Assembly (NCBI RefSeq): GCF_000012885.1
Contig: NC_007498.2
Coordinates: 1,612,001 to 1,676,000, forward strand
Source of the DNA: Syntrophotalea carbinolica DSM 2380
Lineage (GTDB): Bacteria; Desulfobacterota; Desulfuromonadia; Desulfuromonadales; Syntrophotaleaceae
Reading direction: 5' to 3'
DNA length: 64,000 bases
The position numbers and the translations under genes were made by a program. The notes below the pieces were generated by a model. It ran no database searches, was not told the origin of the DNA, and was given only the letters and a program-made list of their open reading frames with translations. Position 1 is the first letter of the stretch; each line of letters starts with the position of its first letter. Shown here piece by piece: positions 32,622-42,823 of this stretch.

Positions 32622-33258
32622 GGCACAATCGATTACTGTTTTTATTGCCGATGACCATCCTATTTTGAGGATCGGTCTGAGCATGTATCTTGAATCGAAG
32701 CAGAACATCAAAATCATAGGCGAAGCCGACAACGGGTTTGATGCGGTCAATGCCATCAATCAAAATCCGCCGGATGTCGTACTTATGGATGTCGATATGC
32801 CGGGACTGTCAGGTATTGAAGCTATCCGCGTGTTGCGTAAAACCCTGCCGGACATGAGAATCATCGTTTTGTCCACCTATACCAAAAAGGAATATATTCA
32901 GGAGGCCATGATGGAAGGGGCCAACGGGTATGTGGCCAAAAATACCAAGATCGATGAACTGATCAAGATTATCGAAGATTTTGCCGCAGGTCGGGAAAGC
33001 CATTCCCCCTATCTGTTGAACCTCGCGGTGAAATGGCGTCAACGGCAGGATGACGGCGGGGCGGAGCACAATCTGACCAAAACCGAAATCAAGGTGCTGA
33101 AACATATTGCCGAGGGAAAAACCAACAACGAAATTGCCCAGATTCAATTCGTCAGTATCGAAACGATCAAAACCCATGTACAAAGGATTTTTAAAAAGCT
33201 TGAAGTCGGTAATCGCATGGAGGCTGTGGCGGTTGCCCGTAAGAAAAATATCATTTAA
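32614..33258 (+). CDS. NarL/LuxR-type response regulator
   Basis: An N-terminal receiver domain with the acidic pair in IADDHP, phospho-acceptor D59 (VLMDVDMPG), Thr/Ser at ILSTY and Lys at YVAKN. A C-terminal LuxR-type helix-turn-helix follows (LTKTEIKVLKHIAEGKTNNEIA ... SIETIKTHVQRIFKKL). The ATG at 32614 has AGGGGGG six bases upstream; an ATG at 32608 is too close to it. The gene overlaps the kinase gene, so the two form a two-component pair. The likely target is the direct-repeat region upstream of the dehydratase operon. Confidence 0.93.
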   Translation: MSEAQSITVFIADDHPILRIGLSMYLESKQNIKIIGEADNGFDAVNAINQNPPDVVLMDVDMPGLSGIEAIRVLRKTLPDMRIIVLSTYTKKEYIQEAMMEGANGYVAKNTKIDELIKIIEDFAAGRESHSPYLLNLAVKWRQRQDDGGAEHNLTKTEIKVLKHIAEGKTNNEIAQIQFVSIETIKTHVQRIFKKLEVGNRMEAVAVARKKNII

Positions 33259-34054
33259 AGGCTTGTATCGGAACCGTCGTCACCTGATGCTGGGCTTGTA
33301 GTGTTGCTGCCAGGGGTAGGCGGTGCGATTGCATCCTAAAAACCCTAAAGTGTTGGGTGTTGGGTTTCGAACGCATTTTCATTGCTGGATGAACTGTCTT
33401 GCATGTGGTAAAAATCATATTATTCATGTAGTTACGTTATAATAGGTGAAGTTAAATATCGTAATCTGTGGGAGTAAAAATGCTCCGTAATTTCGCGTAA
33501 TCCGATTATTGCCGCCCCATTCACTCCTGTCTGATATTTTCCCCTGATCATATCTCTTCCCGCTACACAAATAGCACTTTTCTGTGCTTTTCCTTTGTTT
33601 CAACATCGTCTGTGCCATTTTGAATATTTTTTGATTTTCGCTATTTTGTGGCCATGTACATTTGGGGGATGTCGGTGGCAAGGCTCCGTGTAGCATAAAT
33701 ATGTATCCTTTTATCCGATTATGATCCGTCGGTTTAATACGTATTTTACGGTTGAATTTATTGTCGTTTACTTTTGATTATGATTATTTACAAAATCTGT
33801 TAGTTTTTGATGTCTTGTAGTTCGACCAATCATAATAGCGGCTATAAATATAATTTACAGTTTTTGTTATTTTAATTATTGTTCTTGATTCAAAAATACG
33901 CCGATAATTTTACTAAAAATTTGTGCGGATTGCATCCGTGATATCAGAAAAATATGGATAAAATTAAAGCAATTTTTTAGTCGATTTGACAGATTTGTCA
34001 GGGGCATGTTACGTTAACCCGCATTTTAACCAGGAAAGGAGAAGAACAATTTTA
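33259..34054 (+). other. Long AT-rich region upstream of kamA
   Basis: Nearly 800 bases without a credible gene, falling to strongly AT-rich sequence between about 33700 and 33960. The word GATTATGATCC/GATTATGATTA recurs near 33716 and 33776. Close to kamA, TTGACA at 33985 overlaps the short palindrome TGACAGATTTGTCA, which could be an operator on the promoter -35. I see no lysine riboswitch. The AT-rich stretch may bind nucleoid proteins such as IHF, or carry multiple promoters for osmotic control. Confidence 0.4.
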
Positions 34055-35359
34055 TTGCAGAATCAGAGGAAGATAGCTAAAAAATTCGGTGGCAAAGATA
34101 CATTTACAAATCATTGGGAGGACTGGAAATGGCATGCTAAGCATGCTATTCAAGATATCGATACATTCGAACGTATAACGGGTATCAAGCTTGACCCTAA
34201 ATTTCGTGAAAACGTTGCGTTAACACTCGAAAAATTCCCACTCTCCATCACTCCATATTACGCATCCCTTATTGATCCCGAAGATTATCAAAACGACCCC
34301 GTTTTTATTCAGTCATTTCCGTCCCCCCATGAGTTGGAGGTGGACCCTCGCGAAATGGCCGACCCCCTTGCGGAAGACAAGGACAGTCCGGTGCCCGGGA
34401 TTACCCATCGTTATCCGGATCGTGTCCTGTTTCACGTGAGCAATCTGTGCGCCATGTACTGCCGCCATTGCACGCGCAAGCGAAAAGTTGGCGATCAGGA
34501 TTCCATCCCCGGACGGGAAGAAATCAAGCAGGGTCTTGAATATATCGCCGAGAATCCCCAGATCCGCGACGTATTGCTGTCCGGTGGCGATCCGCTGATG
34601 CTTTCGGATGAGTATCTGGACTGGATTCTGACGGCATTGCGAAATATTCCCCATGTTCAGGTCATACGTATCGGTACCCGGATGCCGGTTGTCCTGCCCT
34701 ATCGCATTACCGATGACCTGGTCGACATGTTGCGCAAACATCACCCGGTGTGGGTCAATACCCATTTCAATCATCCCCGCGAGCTTACGTCCTCGGCGCG
34801 GGCGGCTTTGCGCAAACTGGCGGATGCCGGAATTCCCCTGGGCAACCAGACCGTGTTGCTGGCCGGTGTGAACGATTGTCCCCGTATCATCAAGGAACTG
34901 ATGCATCGTCTGGTCGATAACCGTGTGCGTCCCTATTACCTGTACCAGTGCGATCTTTCCGAAGGTCTGATGCACTTTCGTACACCGGTCGGGAAAGGCA
35001 TCGAAATCATGGAGAGCCTTATCGGTCATACCAGCGGTTTTGCCATTCCGACGTATGTTGTCGATGCGCCGGGCGGCGGTGGTAAGATCCCGCTGAATCC
35101 GAATTACCTGGTTTCGTTGTCGACCAATAAAGTGATTTTGCGAAATTACGAAGGGGTCATCACCACCTATCAGGAGCCTCATAGTTACGAGCCGATTTTT
35201 TGTGATCGTCATTGCTCCGATTGTCATCTTCAGCTTAAGCTCAAGGGCGCGGAAGAATGCGAGGCGACCGGTCTCGTCAAGTTGTTGTCGGATCACGATG
35301 ATACCATCTCCTTGACACCGGAGGACAACGAGCGCATGGAGAGGCGGGGAGATGACTGA
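34055..35359 (+). CDS. ablA: Lysine 2,3-aminomutase (AblA/KamA)
   Basis: A radical SAM enzyme with the motif [15 protein letters not shown] (CxxxCxxC), an upstream [13 protein letters not shown] segment, the [10 protein letters not shown] box, and the PLP-binding lysine in the [13 protein letters not shown] segment. The C-terminal cysteines (CDRHCSDC) are zinc ligands. It converts L-alpha-lysine to L-beta-lysine with SAM and PLP. I use TTG at 34055; AAGGAG lies 13 bases upstream, a long gap, and an ATT at 34049 would be better spaced. It overlaps ablB by eight bases, and together they make N-epsilon-acetyl-beta-lysine, an osmolyte. Confidence 0.95.
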   Translation: MQNQRKIAKKFGGKDTFTNHWEDWKWHAKHAIQDIDTFERITGIKLDPKFRENVALTLEKFPLSITPYYASLIDPEDYQNDPVFIQSFPSPHELEVDPREMADPLAEDKDSPVPGITHRYPDRVLFHVSNLCAMYCRHCTRKRKVGDQDSIPGREEIKQGLEYIAENPQIRDVLLSGGDPLMLSDEYLDWILTALRNIPHVQVIRIGTRMPVVLPYRITDDLVDMLRKHHPVWVNTHFNHPRELTSSARAALRKLADAGIPLGNQTVLLAGVNDCPRIIKELMHRLVDNRVRPYYLYQCDLSEGLMHFRTPVGKGIEIMESLIGHTSGFAIPTYVVDAPGGGGKIPLNPNYLVSLSTNKVILRNYEGVITTYQEPHSYEPIFCDRHCSDCHLQLKLKGAEECEATGLVKLLSDHDDTISLTPEDNERMERRGDD

Positions 35360-36200
35360 TCGGATGGAGCGGATCGGCGACTCCCTGATACAACATGGCT
35401 CCAACAGTGAACGCATTTATCTCATGAAGCTTGCTTCCCGAGATTGTCCCGGAATTGTCGATAAACTTGACGATCTGGCGGCGCGGCATGGATATACCAA
35501 GATCTTTGCCAAGGTTCCCGTAAGCGCCAGTTCGTTTTTTTTGAATCGGGGTTATCTGGCGGAAGCGCGCATTCCTCAGCTGTACCATGGGCAGGAAGAG
35601 GGAGTGATGCTGGGGAAGTTTCTGCAGCCCGAGCGTAACATTGAGTCCCACGCTGATCTGGTGAAGGATGTGCTGGCCAAAGCCCATGCTAAAGGTAGGG
35701 CTGGCAGGCAAAATGAAACGTGCCCTTCGTTGCCGGAAGGTTATGTCCTTCGTTCCCTGATCGAGTCGGATGTTGAGGCCGCAGCGGCGGTTTACCGGGA
35801 GGTGTTCGCCAGTTACCCGTTCCCCATTCATGATCCTGCCTACCTGCTCGAGACGATGCGCGATCATGTGCGCTATTTTGGCGTCTGGCATGAAGGTCGT
35901 CTGGTGGCTCTGGCCTCCGCGGAAATGGATCGGACTGCCGGGCATGCCGAAATGACCGATTTTGCCACCTTGCCCTCTTGCCGGGGGAATGGGTTTGCGC
36001 AGGCTCTGCTGGCTTTTATGGAGCAGGAAATAAAGGGTGATGGTATACGGACGGCTTTTACCATCGCCAGGGCCTATTCCTACGGTATGAATATAACCTT
36101 TGCTCGGGCCGGTTATCGATTTGGTGGTACTTTGCGTAACAATACCCAGATCTGTGGCCGATTGGAGAGCATGAACGTCTGGTACAAGCCGCTTCCTTGA
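35352..36200 (+). CDS. ablB: Beta-lysine N6-acetyltransferase AblB
   Basis: The protein has an N-terminal AblB-specific region ([20 protein letters not shown], then [17 protein letters not shown]) and a C-terminal GNAT domain ([20 protein letters not shown], then a [18 protein letters not shown] end). It acetylates beta-lysine made by the upstream aminomutase to give N-epsilon-acetyl-beta-lysine, a compatible solute known from methanogens and some anaerobic bacteria. The start codon overlaps the end of kamA by eight bases and has GGAG in front. The pair implies salt adaptation. Confidence 0.93.
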   Translation: MTDRMERIGDSLIQHGSNSERIYLMKLASRDCPGIVDKLDDLAARHGYTKIFAKVPVSASSFFLNRGYLAEARIPQLYHGQEEGVMLGKFLQPERNIESHADLVKDVLAKAHAKGRAGRQNETCPSLPEGYVLRSLIESDVEAAAAVYREVFASYPFPIHDPAYLLETMRDHVRYFGVWHEGRLVALASAEMDRTAGHAEMTDFATLPSCRGNGFAQALLAFMEQEIKGDGIRTAFTIARAYSYGMNITFARAGYRFGGTLRNNTQICGRLESMNVWYKPLP

Positions 36201-36307
36201 ATCGGATATGCCGTCAGTGGAATTTCGCCGATAGGCTGTTAAAAAGGAATGTCGAGTCTTTTGGGTTGCAAAATGGAGCGGCTCGTGTTAGAAGATTCGT
36301 TCTTGTC

Positions 36308-36386
<79 letters not shown>

Positions 36387-36391
36387 TTTTG

Positions 36392-36468
36392 CGCCAGTAG
36401 CTCAGCTGGATAGAGCATGTGACTTCTAATCACAGGGTCGAGGGTTCGAGTCCTTCCTGGCGCGCCAG
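36392..36468 (+). tRNA. tRNA-Arg(UCU)
   Basis: The acceptor stem GCGCCAG/CTGGCGC, anticodon loop with TCT on a GTGA/TCAC-containing stem, T loop GTTCGAGTC and encoded GCCA end are all present. It is seven bases after tRNA-Pro, probably one transcript. Confidence 0.97.
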
Positions 36469-36652
36469 AGACTCCGAGGGTTGGCATATATGGCCAGCCC
36501 TTTTGTTTTTTTGTGGCATACTTGCAAAAGCAAGAGCATCGGTAGTGCCGCGCGGTGTGGATTGTCGCAAGCATTGCGGTCGTTGCATGATTTTGGTTAT
36601 ACTGCTGGTTCGCTTGTTTTGTCGATCGGCATGACGTCATCGGAGGGGAGTT

Positions 36653-37351
36653 TTGCTCGAAGCTAAAAGTGCCGCGTTGTTGGAAGATACCATTGATTAT
36701 GTGTTTGATAACCAGGCTCTTTTGCTGGAAGCTTTGACACATAAATCTTTCAGCAACGAACAGAACGACCGGACCGAGCCTGACAACGAAAGACTCGAAT
36801 TCCTCGGTGACGCGGTGTTGGGGGTGGTTGTCAGCCACTACATTTTCCGTACTTTTCCCCACCTGCCCGAAGGAGAATTAACCCGTATTCGCTCAGAAGT
36901 CGTCAGCGAAAAAGGTCTGACGGTTATCGGTAAAGCGATCTGTCTGGGTGATTATATGCGTCTCGGCAAAGGGGAAGAGCGCAGCGGCGGTCGGCAAAAA
37001 AGCAGCTTGCTGGCCAATACCATGGAAGCATTGCTTGGTGCTGTTTTTTGTGACGGCGGTTTTGACAGTGTTCGGCGGGTCATCGAGGCCTTGTTCATTC
37101 CCCATATTCAGCGTGCCGCACGTCGCAAGACAGGTGTGGATTACAAAACCCGCTTGCAGGAACGCCTGCAGGCAAGGTTCGGAGATGTCCCCCAGTACGT
37201 TCTGATTCATGCGGACGGGCCGCCCCATCAGCGTTCCTACTCGGTCGAGGCGCATTTCCGGGGTTCCTGTATCGGCCAGGGGCAGGGGCGCAGTAAAAAG
37301 TCCGCTGAACAGGCAGCAGCCAAACAGGCGTTGGAGTATCTGGAAGAGTGA
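36653..37351 (+). CDS. rnc: Ribonuclease III
   Basis: The RNase III signature NERLEFLGDAVLG and the second metal-binding region NTMEALLGAVFCDGG form the catalytic domain, followed by a C-terminal dsRNA-binding domain (DYKTRLQERLQ ... RSKKSAEQAAAKQALEYL). It processes rRNA and structured mRNA. It starts with TTG after GGAGGGGAG. At 232 residues it has the usual length. It heads a likely operon with the radical SAM gene, era and perhaps der; rnc-era linkage is common in bacteria. Confidence 0.97.
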   Translation: MLEAKSAALLEDTIDYVFDNQALLLEALTHKSFSNEQNDRTEPDNERLEFLGDAVLGVVVSHYIFRTFPHLPEGELTRIRSEVVSEKGLTVIGKAICLGDYMRLGKGEERSGGRQKSSLLANTMEALLGAVFCDGGFDSVRRVIEALFIPHIQRAARRKTGVDYKTRLQERLQARFGDVPQYVLIHADGPPHQRSYSVEAHFRGSCIGQGQGRSKKSAEQAAAKQALEYLEE

Positions 37352-37441
37352 GCCCGTTGATGCTGCCTTTGGCGATTTCCGGAAAGGCGCTGATGCTGCG
37401 CTGGCCCGGCGTCGCCTGATGCAGAATCGGGACCTTGGCAT

Positions 37442-38479
37442 ATGACTGTTTATCCCTTTTTTATTCCTCATCAAGGTTGCAAGCATCGTTGTGTATTTTG
37501 CGAGCAACATCGTATAAGCGGTGTCGTTTCCGCTCCCGCCCCTGCGCAGGTATCTCAACAACTCGATAGCATGTTGCCTTTGTGCGGTGACGGTGAGGTG
37601 GCTTTTTACGGCGGCAGCTTTACGCTGCTCGATGCTTCCTTGCAGCTGGAATATCTGAGGTGTGTTTCGCCTTATATAGCCGCCGGGAGGGTTTCCGGGG
37701 TCCGTATTTCGACGCGACCGGATGCCTGCGGTTTTGATGTGGTGGCCCGTCTTGCTGCTCTGGGGGTTACGACTGTTGAGCTTGGCTGCCAATCGTTTTC
37801 AGCGCGTGTTCTTGAAAAGGCGGCGCGCGGTCATGGGCCGCAGGCCGCCCGGGATGCTGTCGGATTGTTGCGCGATGCAGGTATCCGGATCGGATTGCAG
37901 TTGATGCCGGGGTTGCCAGGCGGCAGTTTGGAAGAGGCCCGTTATTCTCTTGCCTGTGCCCTGGATCTGAGACCGGATTTTTTGCGGATCTATCCGACCG
38001 TGGTGATAGCCGGGACGGATCTCGAGATACTCTGGCGGCAAGGTGAGTACATACCGTGGACCCTTGAGGAGGCCGTTGAACTGTGTGCCGAACTGATGTG
38101 GCATTGCCACAGGGTCGGTATGCCGGTTATTCGAATCGGCCTGCAGGCATCCGTCGAACTGGATACCGGAGATGCTGTTGTTGCAGGTCCTTATCATCCG
38201 GCCTTCGGCCAATTGGTTCGATCCCGAATCTGGCGCCGGGCTCTGGAATCCGTGGCTTCCCAGACCGGGGAACGGCAGGTGGATGTAGCTTTTGCGGACC
38301 TGAGTGACGCTCTTGGTCACCGTAGGTCGAATATCGACTATTTGAAGCGACGTTTCGGTTCTTTTGAAATCGTCGCTAAAGGCGCTCCGGCCCGCCAAAA
38401 CTTTGTGGTGAAGGGCCATAACTACGATATGATGTCAAAGGCCTGTTATTTGCAGCCTTTATCCATAACTGTCGGCTGA
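37442..38479 (+). CDS. Elp3-like radical SAM protein
   Basis: The cluster motif CKHRCVFCEQ (CxxxCxxC) is near the N-terminus, followed by AFYGGSFTLL, STRPD, TTVELGCQSFS, LQLMPGLPGG and LRIYPTVVIAGTDLE, the order found in Elp3/HemN-like radical SAM proteins. There is no acetyltransferase domain, unlike eukaryotic Elp3, so this is a stand-alone radical SAM homologue. It lies between rnc and era, which suggests a role in RNA modification or ribosome maturation, but the substrate is not known. ATG start; 345 residues. Confidence 0.85.
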   Translation: MTVYPFFIPHQGCKHRCVFCEQHRISGVVSAPAPAQVSQQLDSMLPLCGDGEVAFYGGSFTLLDASLQLEYLRCVSPYIAAGRVSGVRISTRPDACGFDVVARLAALGVTTVELGCQSFSARVLEKAARGHGPQAARDAVGLLRDAGIRIGLQLMPGLPGGSLEEARYSLACALDLRPDFLRIYPTVVIAGTDLEILWRQGEYIPWTLEEAVELCAELMWHCHRVGMPVIRIGLQASVELDTGDAVVAGPYHPAFGQLVRSRIWRRALESVASQTGERQVDVAFADLSDALGHRRSNIDYLKRRFGSFEIVAKGAPARQNFVVKGHNYDMMSKACYLQPLSITVG

Positions 38480-38522
38480 CGGCAGCTGCTGCCGGCAGTT
38501 TTTACAGGGAGTACAAAATACT

Positions 38523-39434
38523 TTGAATACTGAAAATCGGTCCGAAAAGCCATTTCGATCAGGTTTTGTTGCCATTATCGGGCGGCCAAATGTCGGTAAA
38601 TCGACCTTGCTCAATTCTGTCCTGGGGCAGAAAATCGCCATCACTTCGAATAAGCCGCAGACGACGCGCAATCGCATTCTCGGTATCTACAACCAGCCTG
38701 ATGCCCAGGTACTGTTTCTCGATACGCCGGGGGTGCACAAGGCCAAAGGCATGCTCAACCGTTACATGGTAGATCAGGCTTTGAGTACCTGCGGCGATGT
38801 TGACGTGGTGCTCATGCTGGTCGAGGCCAATGATCGTTTGGGCGGAGGTGACGATTATGTGCTGGAACAGGTGAGTCGCAGCAACGTTCCGGTGATTCTG
38901 GTCATTAACAAGGTCGATCTGATCCATCGCCCCGAGTTGCTGCCTCTGATCGAGGCTTACACCGGCAAGTATGCATTCAGCGAAATCATACCTGTCTCCG
39001 CCCTGACGGGGGAGGGGACCGAGCAGCTGGTTTCGTCGCTGGTTAAATATCTTCCCGAGGGACCGCGTTATTATGCGGAAGATATGGTGACCGATCTGCC
39101 CGAGCGGTTTATTGTTGCGGAAATGATTCGCGAACAGATCCTCAAACAGACCCACCAGGAGATTCCTCATGGTGTTGCGGTCGAGGTGGATCATTTCGAG
39201 GAGAAACCCGAAAAGAACCTGGTGGTGATCGAAGCATGCATTTATGTGTCGCGGGAAGGGCATAAAAAGATCGTGCTTGGTCGTGGCGGGGAAAAGATCA
39301 AATCCATTGGAAAAGCGGCGCGCTACGACATTGAACGTATGTTGGGAACCCGGGTGTTTTTGGATCTGCTGGTCAAGGTCGAAAAAAACTGGACCGAAGA
39401 ACGCCGGCAACTCAAGCGTTTCGGTTTCGAGTAA
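38523..39434 (+). CDS. era: GTPase Era
   Basis: The N-terminal GTPase domain has G1 [10 protein letters not shown]2 region KPQTTRN, G3 DTPGVHKAKG and G4 NKVDL. The C-terminal KH domain contains VIEACIYVSREGHKKIVLGR and GEKIKSIGKAAR. Era binds the 3' end of 16S rRNA and is needed for 30S assembly. It starts with TTG, with AGGGAG upstream at slightly long spacing. It is 303 residues, the standard size, and lies 43 bases after the radical SAM gene. Confidence 0.97.
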   Translation: MNTENRSEKPFRSGFVAIIGRPNVGKSTLLNSVLGQKIAITSNKPQTTRNRILGIYNQPDAQVLFLDTPGVHKAKGMLNRYMVDQALSTCGDVDVVLMLVEANDRLGGGDDYVLEQVSRSNVPVILVINKVDLIHRPELLPLIEAYTGKYAFSEIIPVSALTGEGTEQLVSSLVKYLPEGPRYYAEDMVTDLPERFIVAEMIREQILKQTHQEIPHGVAVEVDHFEEKPEKNLVVIEACIYVSREGHKKIVLGRGGEKIKSIGKAARYDIERMLGTRVFLDLLVKVEKNWTEERRQLKRFGFE

Positions 39435-39596
39435 GCGTCATTGGTCGATGCCTCGAGGGCGGCGCCTTGTGCGCGGTTCGTCGAAGGTTTTCGAGCCATA
39501 TAAACGGTCGGACTCCCATCCTGATGCTATGAACCGGTTCGGGAGGGGATCCGTCATCATGCTGATCTAAACATCTACAACCTTGCAGGTTTACTC

Positions 39597-40916
39597 ATGT
39601 CAGTTGTTGCAATAGTTGGCCGGCCGAATGTCGGCAAATCCACACTTTTTAACCGCATTCTCGGTACGCGGCGCGCCATTGTCGAGGATTATCCCGGTGT
39701 CACACGCGACAGGAACTATGCCCAGGTGACCCGCTACGGGACGCCGTTCGTGCTTATCGATACGGGGGGCTTCGAGCCCGCCAGTCAAAATCGGCTGTTG
39801 AAACAGATGCGTGAGCAGTCTGAACTGGCCGTTGAGGAGGCTGACGTCATCCTGTTTGTGGTGGATGCCAAGGAGGGCCTGACGCCGTCGGACGATGAGG
39901 TCGCTGGTATGTTGCGTCGCAGTGGCAAGCCGGTTCTGTATGTCGTCAACAAGGTGGATGGGGATTCGCATGAGGCGGCTGCCAGCGAATTCTATGCGTT
40001 GGGTGTAGATCAGCTTTATACCGTTTCTGCCGAGCATGGCCGAGGCATGGACGATTTGATGGCGGCCGTACTTGCCGCACTGCCGGCACCGGCAAAACTC
40101 GATGCCCGCAGTTGTGAGGAGACGCGTCTTGCCGTTATCGGACGCCCCAATGTCGGCAAGTCGTCCCTTATCAATCGCATGATCGGCGTCGAAAGGCTGG
40201 TCGCCAATCCGACCGCCGGTACCACGCGCGACAGTATCGACACGCCTTTTGTCTACAACAAAAAGAGCTACGTATTGATCGATACCGCTGGTATCCGGCG
40301 TAAGGGGCGGGTGCAGCAAAAGCTGGAAAAATACAGCGTCATCCAGTCGCTCAAAGCCATGGAACGGGCCCATGTGGTGTTGGTGGTGATCGATGCCGAA
40401 GAAGGTGTTACCGAACAGGACCTGACGGTTGCCGGGTATGCTCTGGAACGTGGCCGGGCGGTGTTGCTGGTGGTAAATAAATGGGATTTGGTGACCAAAG
40501 ACCATGGAACCATGAAGCAATATACCGAAAAAGTTCGGCATGCATTTAAGTTTCTCCCGTTTGCGCCGATTATATTTGTATCCGCCTTGAGCGGCCAGCG
40601 TGTTTCCAAGATTATGGCCGAGGTGGAAAAGGTTGCCATCGAATTCAATCGCCAGGTGCCGACCGGGGTGCTGAACAGGGTCCTTGAAGAGGCCGTGCTC
40701 TCCCATGCCCCGCCGATGGTTCAAGGTAAGCGGCTGAAATTTTACTATATGACGCAAACCGGTGTGCGGCCCCCTTCGTTTGTGGTTTTCGGCAATCGTG
40801 CTACCGGAGTTCATTTTTCCTATGAACGTTATCTTTCCAATAAATTGCGCGAAGCATTCGGGTTTTCCGGGTGTCCCATTCGGTTGAAATTCAAGGATCG
40901 CAATGCACGTGAGTGA
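39597..40916 (+). CDS. der: GTPase Der (EngA)
   Basis: Two tandem GTPase domains, each with G1 (GRPNVGKST near residue 9 and GRPNVGKSS near residue 180), G3 (DTGGFEP and DTAGIRRKG) and G4 (NKVD and NKWD), are followed by a KH-like C-terminal domain. This double-domain plan is unique to Der, which acts in 50S subunit assembly. ATG start; 439 residues. It follows era by 162 bases and ends the conserved part of this cluster. Confidence 0.97.
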   Translation: MSVVAIVGRPNVGKSTLFNRILGTRRAIVEDYPGVTRDRNYAQVTRYGTPFVLIDTGGFEPASQNRLLKQMREQSELAVEEADVILFVVDAKEGLTPSDDEVAGMLRRSGKPVLYVVNKVDGDSHEAAASEFYALGVDQLYTVSAEHGRGMDDLMAAVLAALPAPAKLDARSCEETRLAVIGRPNVGKSSLINRMIGVERLVANPTAGTTRDSIDTPFVYNKKSYVLIDTAGIRRKGRVQQKLEKYSVIQSLKAMERAHVVLVVIDAEEGVTEQDLTVAGYALERGRAVLLVVNKWDLVTKDHGTMKQYTEKVRHAFKFLPFAPIIFVSALSGQRVSKIMAEVEKVAIEFNRQVPTGVLNRVLEEAVLSHAPPMVQGKRLKFYYMTQTGVRPPSFVVFGNRATGVHFSYERYLSNKLREAFGFSGCPIRLKFKDRNARE

Positions 40917-41009
40917 GTTTGTCGGTTCCGATGTTGTTTCGCGTTAGAAAGACTGCCCTGGTGACTGAGACCGATGGGGCGGCGATAAAATTCAAGAGAG
41001 GCGGGATCC

Positions 41010-42617
41010 ATGAGTTTGGTCGGCCAACTGGCAGATCTCAGCTTGGATGACATCCTTAAGATCATCCATCTAAGTCGTAAATCCGGACAGTTGACTGTAT
41101 GCGGTCGCGATCAGCAGTGGACGATAGCTTTTTGGCATGGAGAGGTTGTCCGTTTATCGTCCGAGTATGTGTTGCCGGCGTTGATTGCCGAGTTGCAACG
41201 CCAATCTGCTGTAGATCCGGTCGTCATCGACCGGGCTGTTGCAGCGCTTAGCGATGATGATGCACCTTGCCTGGCGACGATTCTTGTGCGTCGCTACGGT
41301 GTTTCGCAGGATCTTGTGGAGAACGTAAGTCGCCAGGTCGCCCACCGGTTCATGCAGGAATTGACCTCCTGGACGGAAGGCGCGTTCAGTTTCGATCTGT
41401 GCGAGGATGATGGTATTTTGCCTCCACCCGGCGAAAACACGCATCTGTTGCTCGGTAAAGGTCTGATGGACGGCCTCCAGGCGCAGCCAGGCTCGCCGGA
41501 CCGGGCTGCCGATGTTTCCGCAAGCGCGGGCAACAGTGGGGTTTTCGATGAGCATGGCTCGAAACAGACGTTCACCGCACCCGTATGGATTGTCGATGAT
41601 GATCCCTGTTTGCGACAGGAATTGGGCGCCTATCTTACGCGGAGAGGCATGACCGTCCAATTATTCGAGACGGCAGCGGATTTTTGGATCAGTCTTAAAA
41701 AAGCGCGTATGGAAGGGATTTGTCCGATCGCGGTCATCGACCTTGTCATGCCTCGTTTGGATGGTGTAGGCATGCTCGGTGGGCTTGAATTGCTGGAAAA
41801 GGTTTGTCATGCCTATCCGGATATGCGCGTGCTGCCCTTGTCGGATCACTGCTGTTCCGATGCGGAAAGTAAAGTCTGGGCATTGGGCTTACCGGAAATT
41901 TTTTCCAAGCCGCAATCTTCCGATATGGGTGAAATCGGCCAGAGTCGGGCCATGGATCATTTCAGTCAGGTCATGTTTGCCGCACTTAATGTCGTTGATG
42001 CGCCCGTTGCCATTCTGCCGGAGGAGGGGCAACAGTCTGCATCCGGACAACAGAAGTCGCTTCCTGAAACCGAAGCCTCCAAGCCGTATCGGAATTCTCC
42101 CGGCTTGCATCTGCTTCGGGGGATGCTCGAGGAGTTGAATAATCCTGCGCTGGGTGGAGGTATCATTCTGCTGGTGCTGCGTTTTGCCAGCGAAGTGATG
42201 AATCGGGCGGTTATTTTCTCTGTCAAAGAGGATAATATCGTCGGTCTCGGTCAGTTCGGTGTGACGTTGCAGGAAGGGGAAACGGATGAGGCTATTCGAA
42301 ATATTGTCATTCCCCGTGACGGCGATTCGATATTAAGCCGATTGCTTGGCAATCCACGTCCTGTACGGACCCGTTTTGGTGATGGCCGTGAAGATGAATC
42401 CTTGTGCGTCGCTCTTGGGGGCGAGGTGCCCAAGGAGGTCTTTCTAGGGCCTATTTTCAGCGAGGGCCGTGTGGTCGCCATTCTGTACGGCGATAATCTG
42501 CCGGATCATACCTCGGTGGGCAATACGGAAGCGCTGGAAATCTTTCTCTCCCAAGCGGGTATGGCCATGGAGAAAGCGCTCCTTGAAGGCAGGCTTCTTG
42601 GTTCGCACGGTGGTTAG
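41010..42617 (+). CDS. DUF4388 (PATAN)-receiver-GAF signalling protein
   Basis: The N-terminus (MSLVGQLADLSLDDILKIIH, LSRKSGQLTV) is a DUF4388/PATAN domain. From about residue 195 there is a receiver-like domain (VWIVDDDPCLRQELGAYL, VIDLVMPRLDGVGM) with the phospho-acceptor Asp retained. The C-terminal 150 residues look like a GAF domain (VVAILYGDN ... LEIFLSQAGMAMEKALL). The ATG has GAGAGGCGG upstream. PATAN-receiver proteins are common in Geobacter-type bacteria and in motility or surface-signalling systems. It heads a cluster with a CheA-like kinase and CheY-like proteins. The output is unknown. Confidence 0.8.
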   Translation: MSLVGQLADLSLDDILKIIHLSRKSGQLTVCGRDQQWTIAFWHGEVVRLSSEYVLPALIAELQRQSAVDPVVIDRAVAALSDDDAPCLATILVRRYGVSQDLVENVSRQVAHRFMQELTSWTEGAFSFDLCEDDGILPPPGENTHLLLGKGLMDGLQAQPGSPDRAADVSASAGNSGVFDEHGSKQTFTAPVWIVDDDPCLRQELGAYLTRRGMTVQLFETAADFWISLKKARMEGICPIAVIDLVMPRLDGVGMLGGLELLEKVCHAYPDMRVLPLSDHCCSDAESKVWALGLPEIFSKPQSSDMGEIGQSRAMDHFSQVMFAALNVVDAPVAILPEEGQQSASGQQKSLPETEASKPYRNSPGLHLLRGMLEELNNPALGGGIILLVLRFASEVMNRAVIFSVKEDNIVGLGQFGVTLQEGETDEAIRNIVIPRDGDSILSRLLGNPRPVRTRFGDGREDESLCVALGGEVPKEVFLGPIFSEGRVVAILYGDNLPDHTSVGNTEALEIFLSQAGMAMEKALLEGRLLGSHGG

Positions 42618-42823
42618 TGGTTCATCCACGATATGTGGTTTGTCCCTGATGTCCCTGCTGCTGCCGGACCACCTTCCTGGCTGATAAACTTGAGATCTGA
42701 CTGTTGTCGAACAAGAATTTTTCTCTTTTAACCGGCGCGGTATGCCGTGTGTAGCCGAATCTGCGTGTTCAAGCAGCTTCGCAGACGGTAGGTATCTTGG
42801 TTCTTGGTTTGTAGGGGGGCTGG

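Noticed and set aside
33986-34054. Longer kamA protein starting at 33986
   Set aside because: It would run through the palindrome, promoter-like bases and ribosome site; the conserved N-terminus begins at about 34058.
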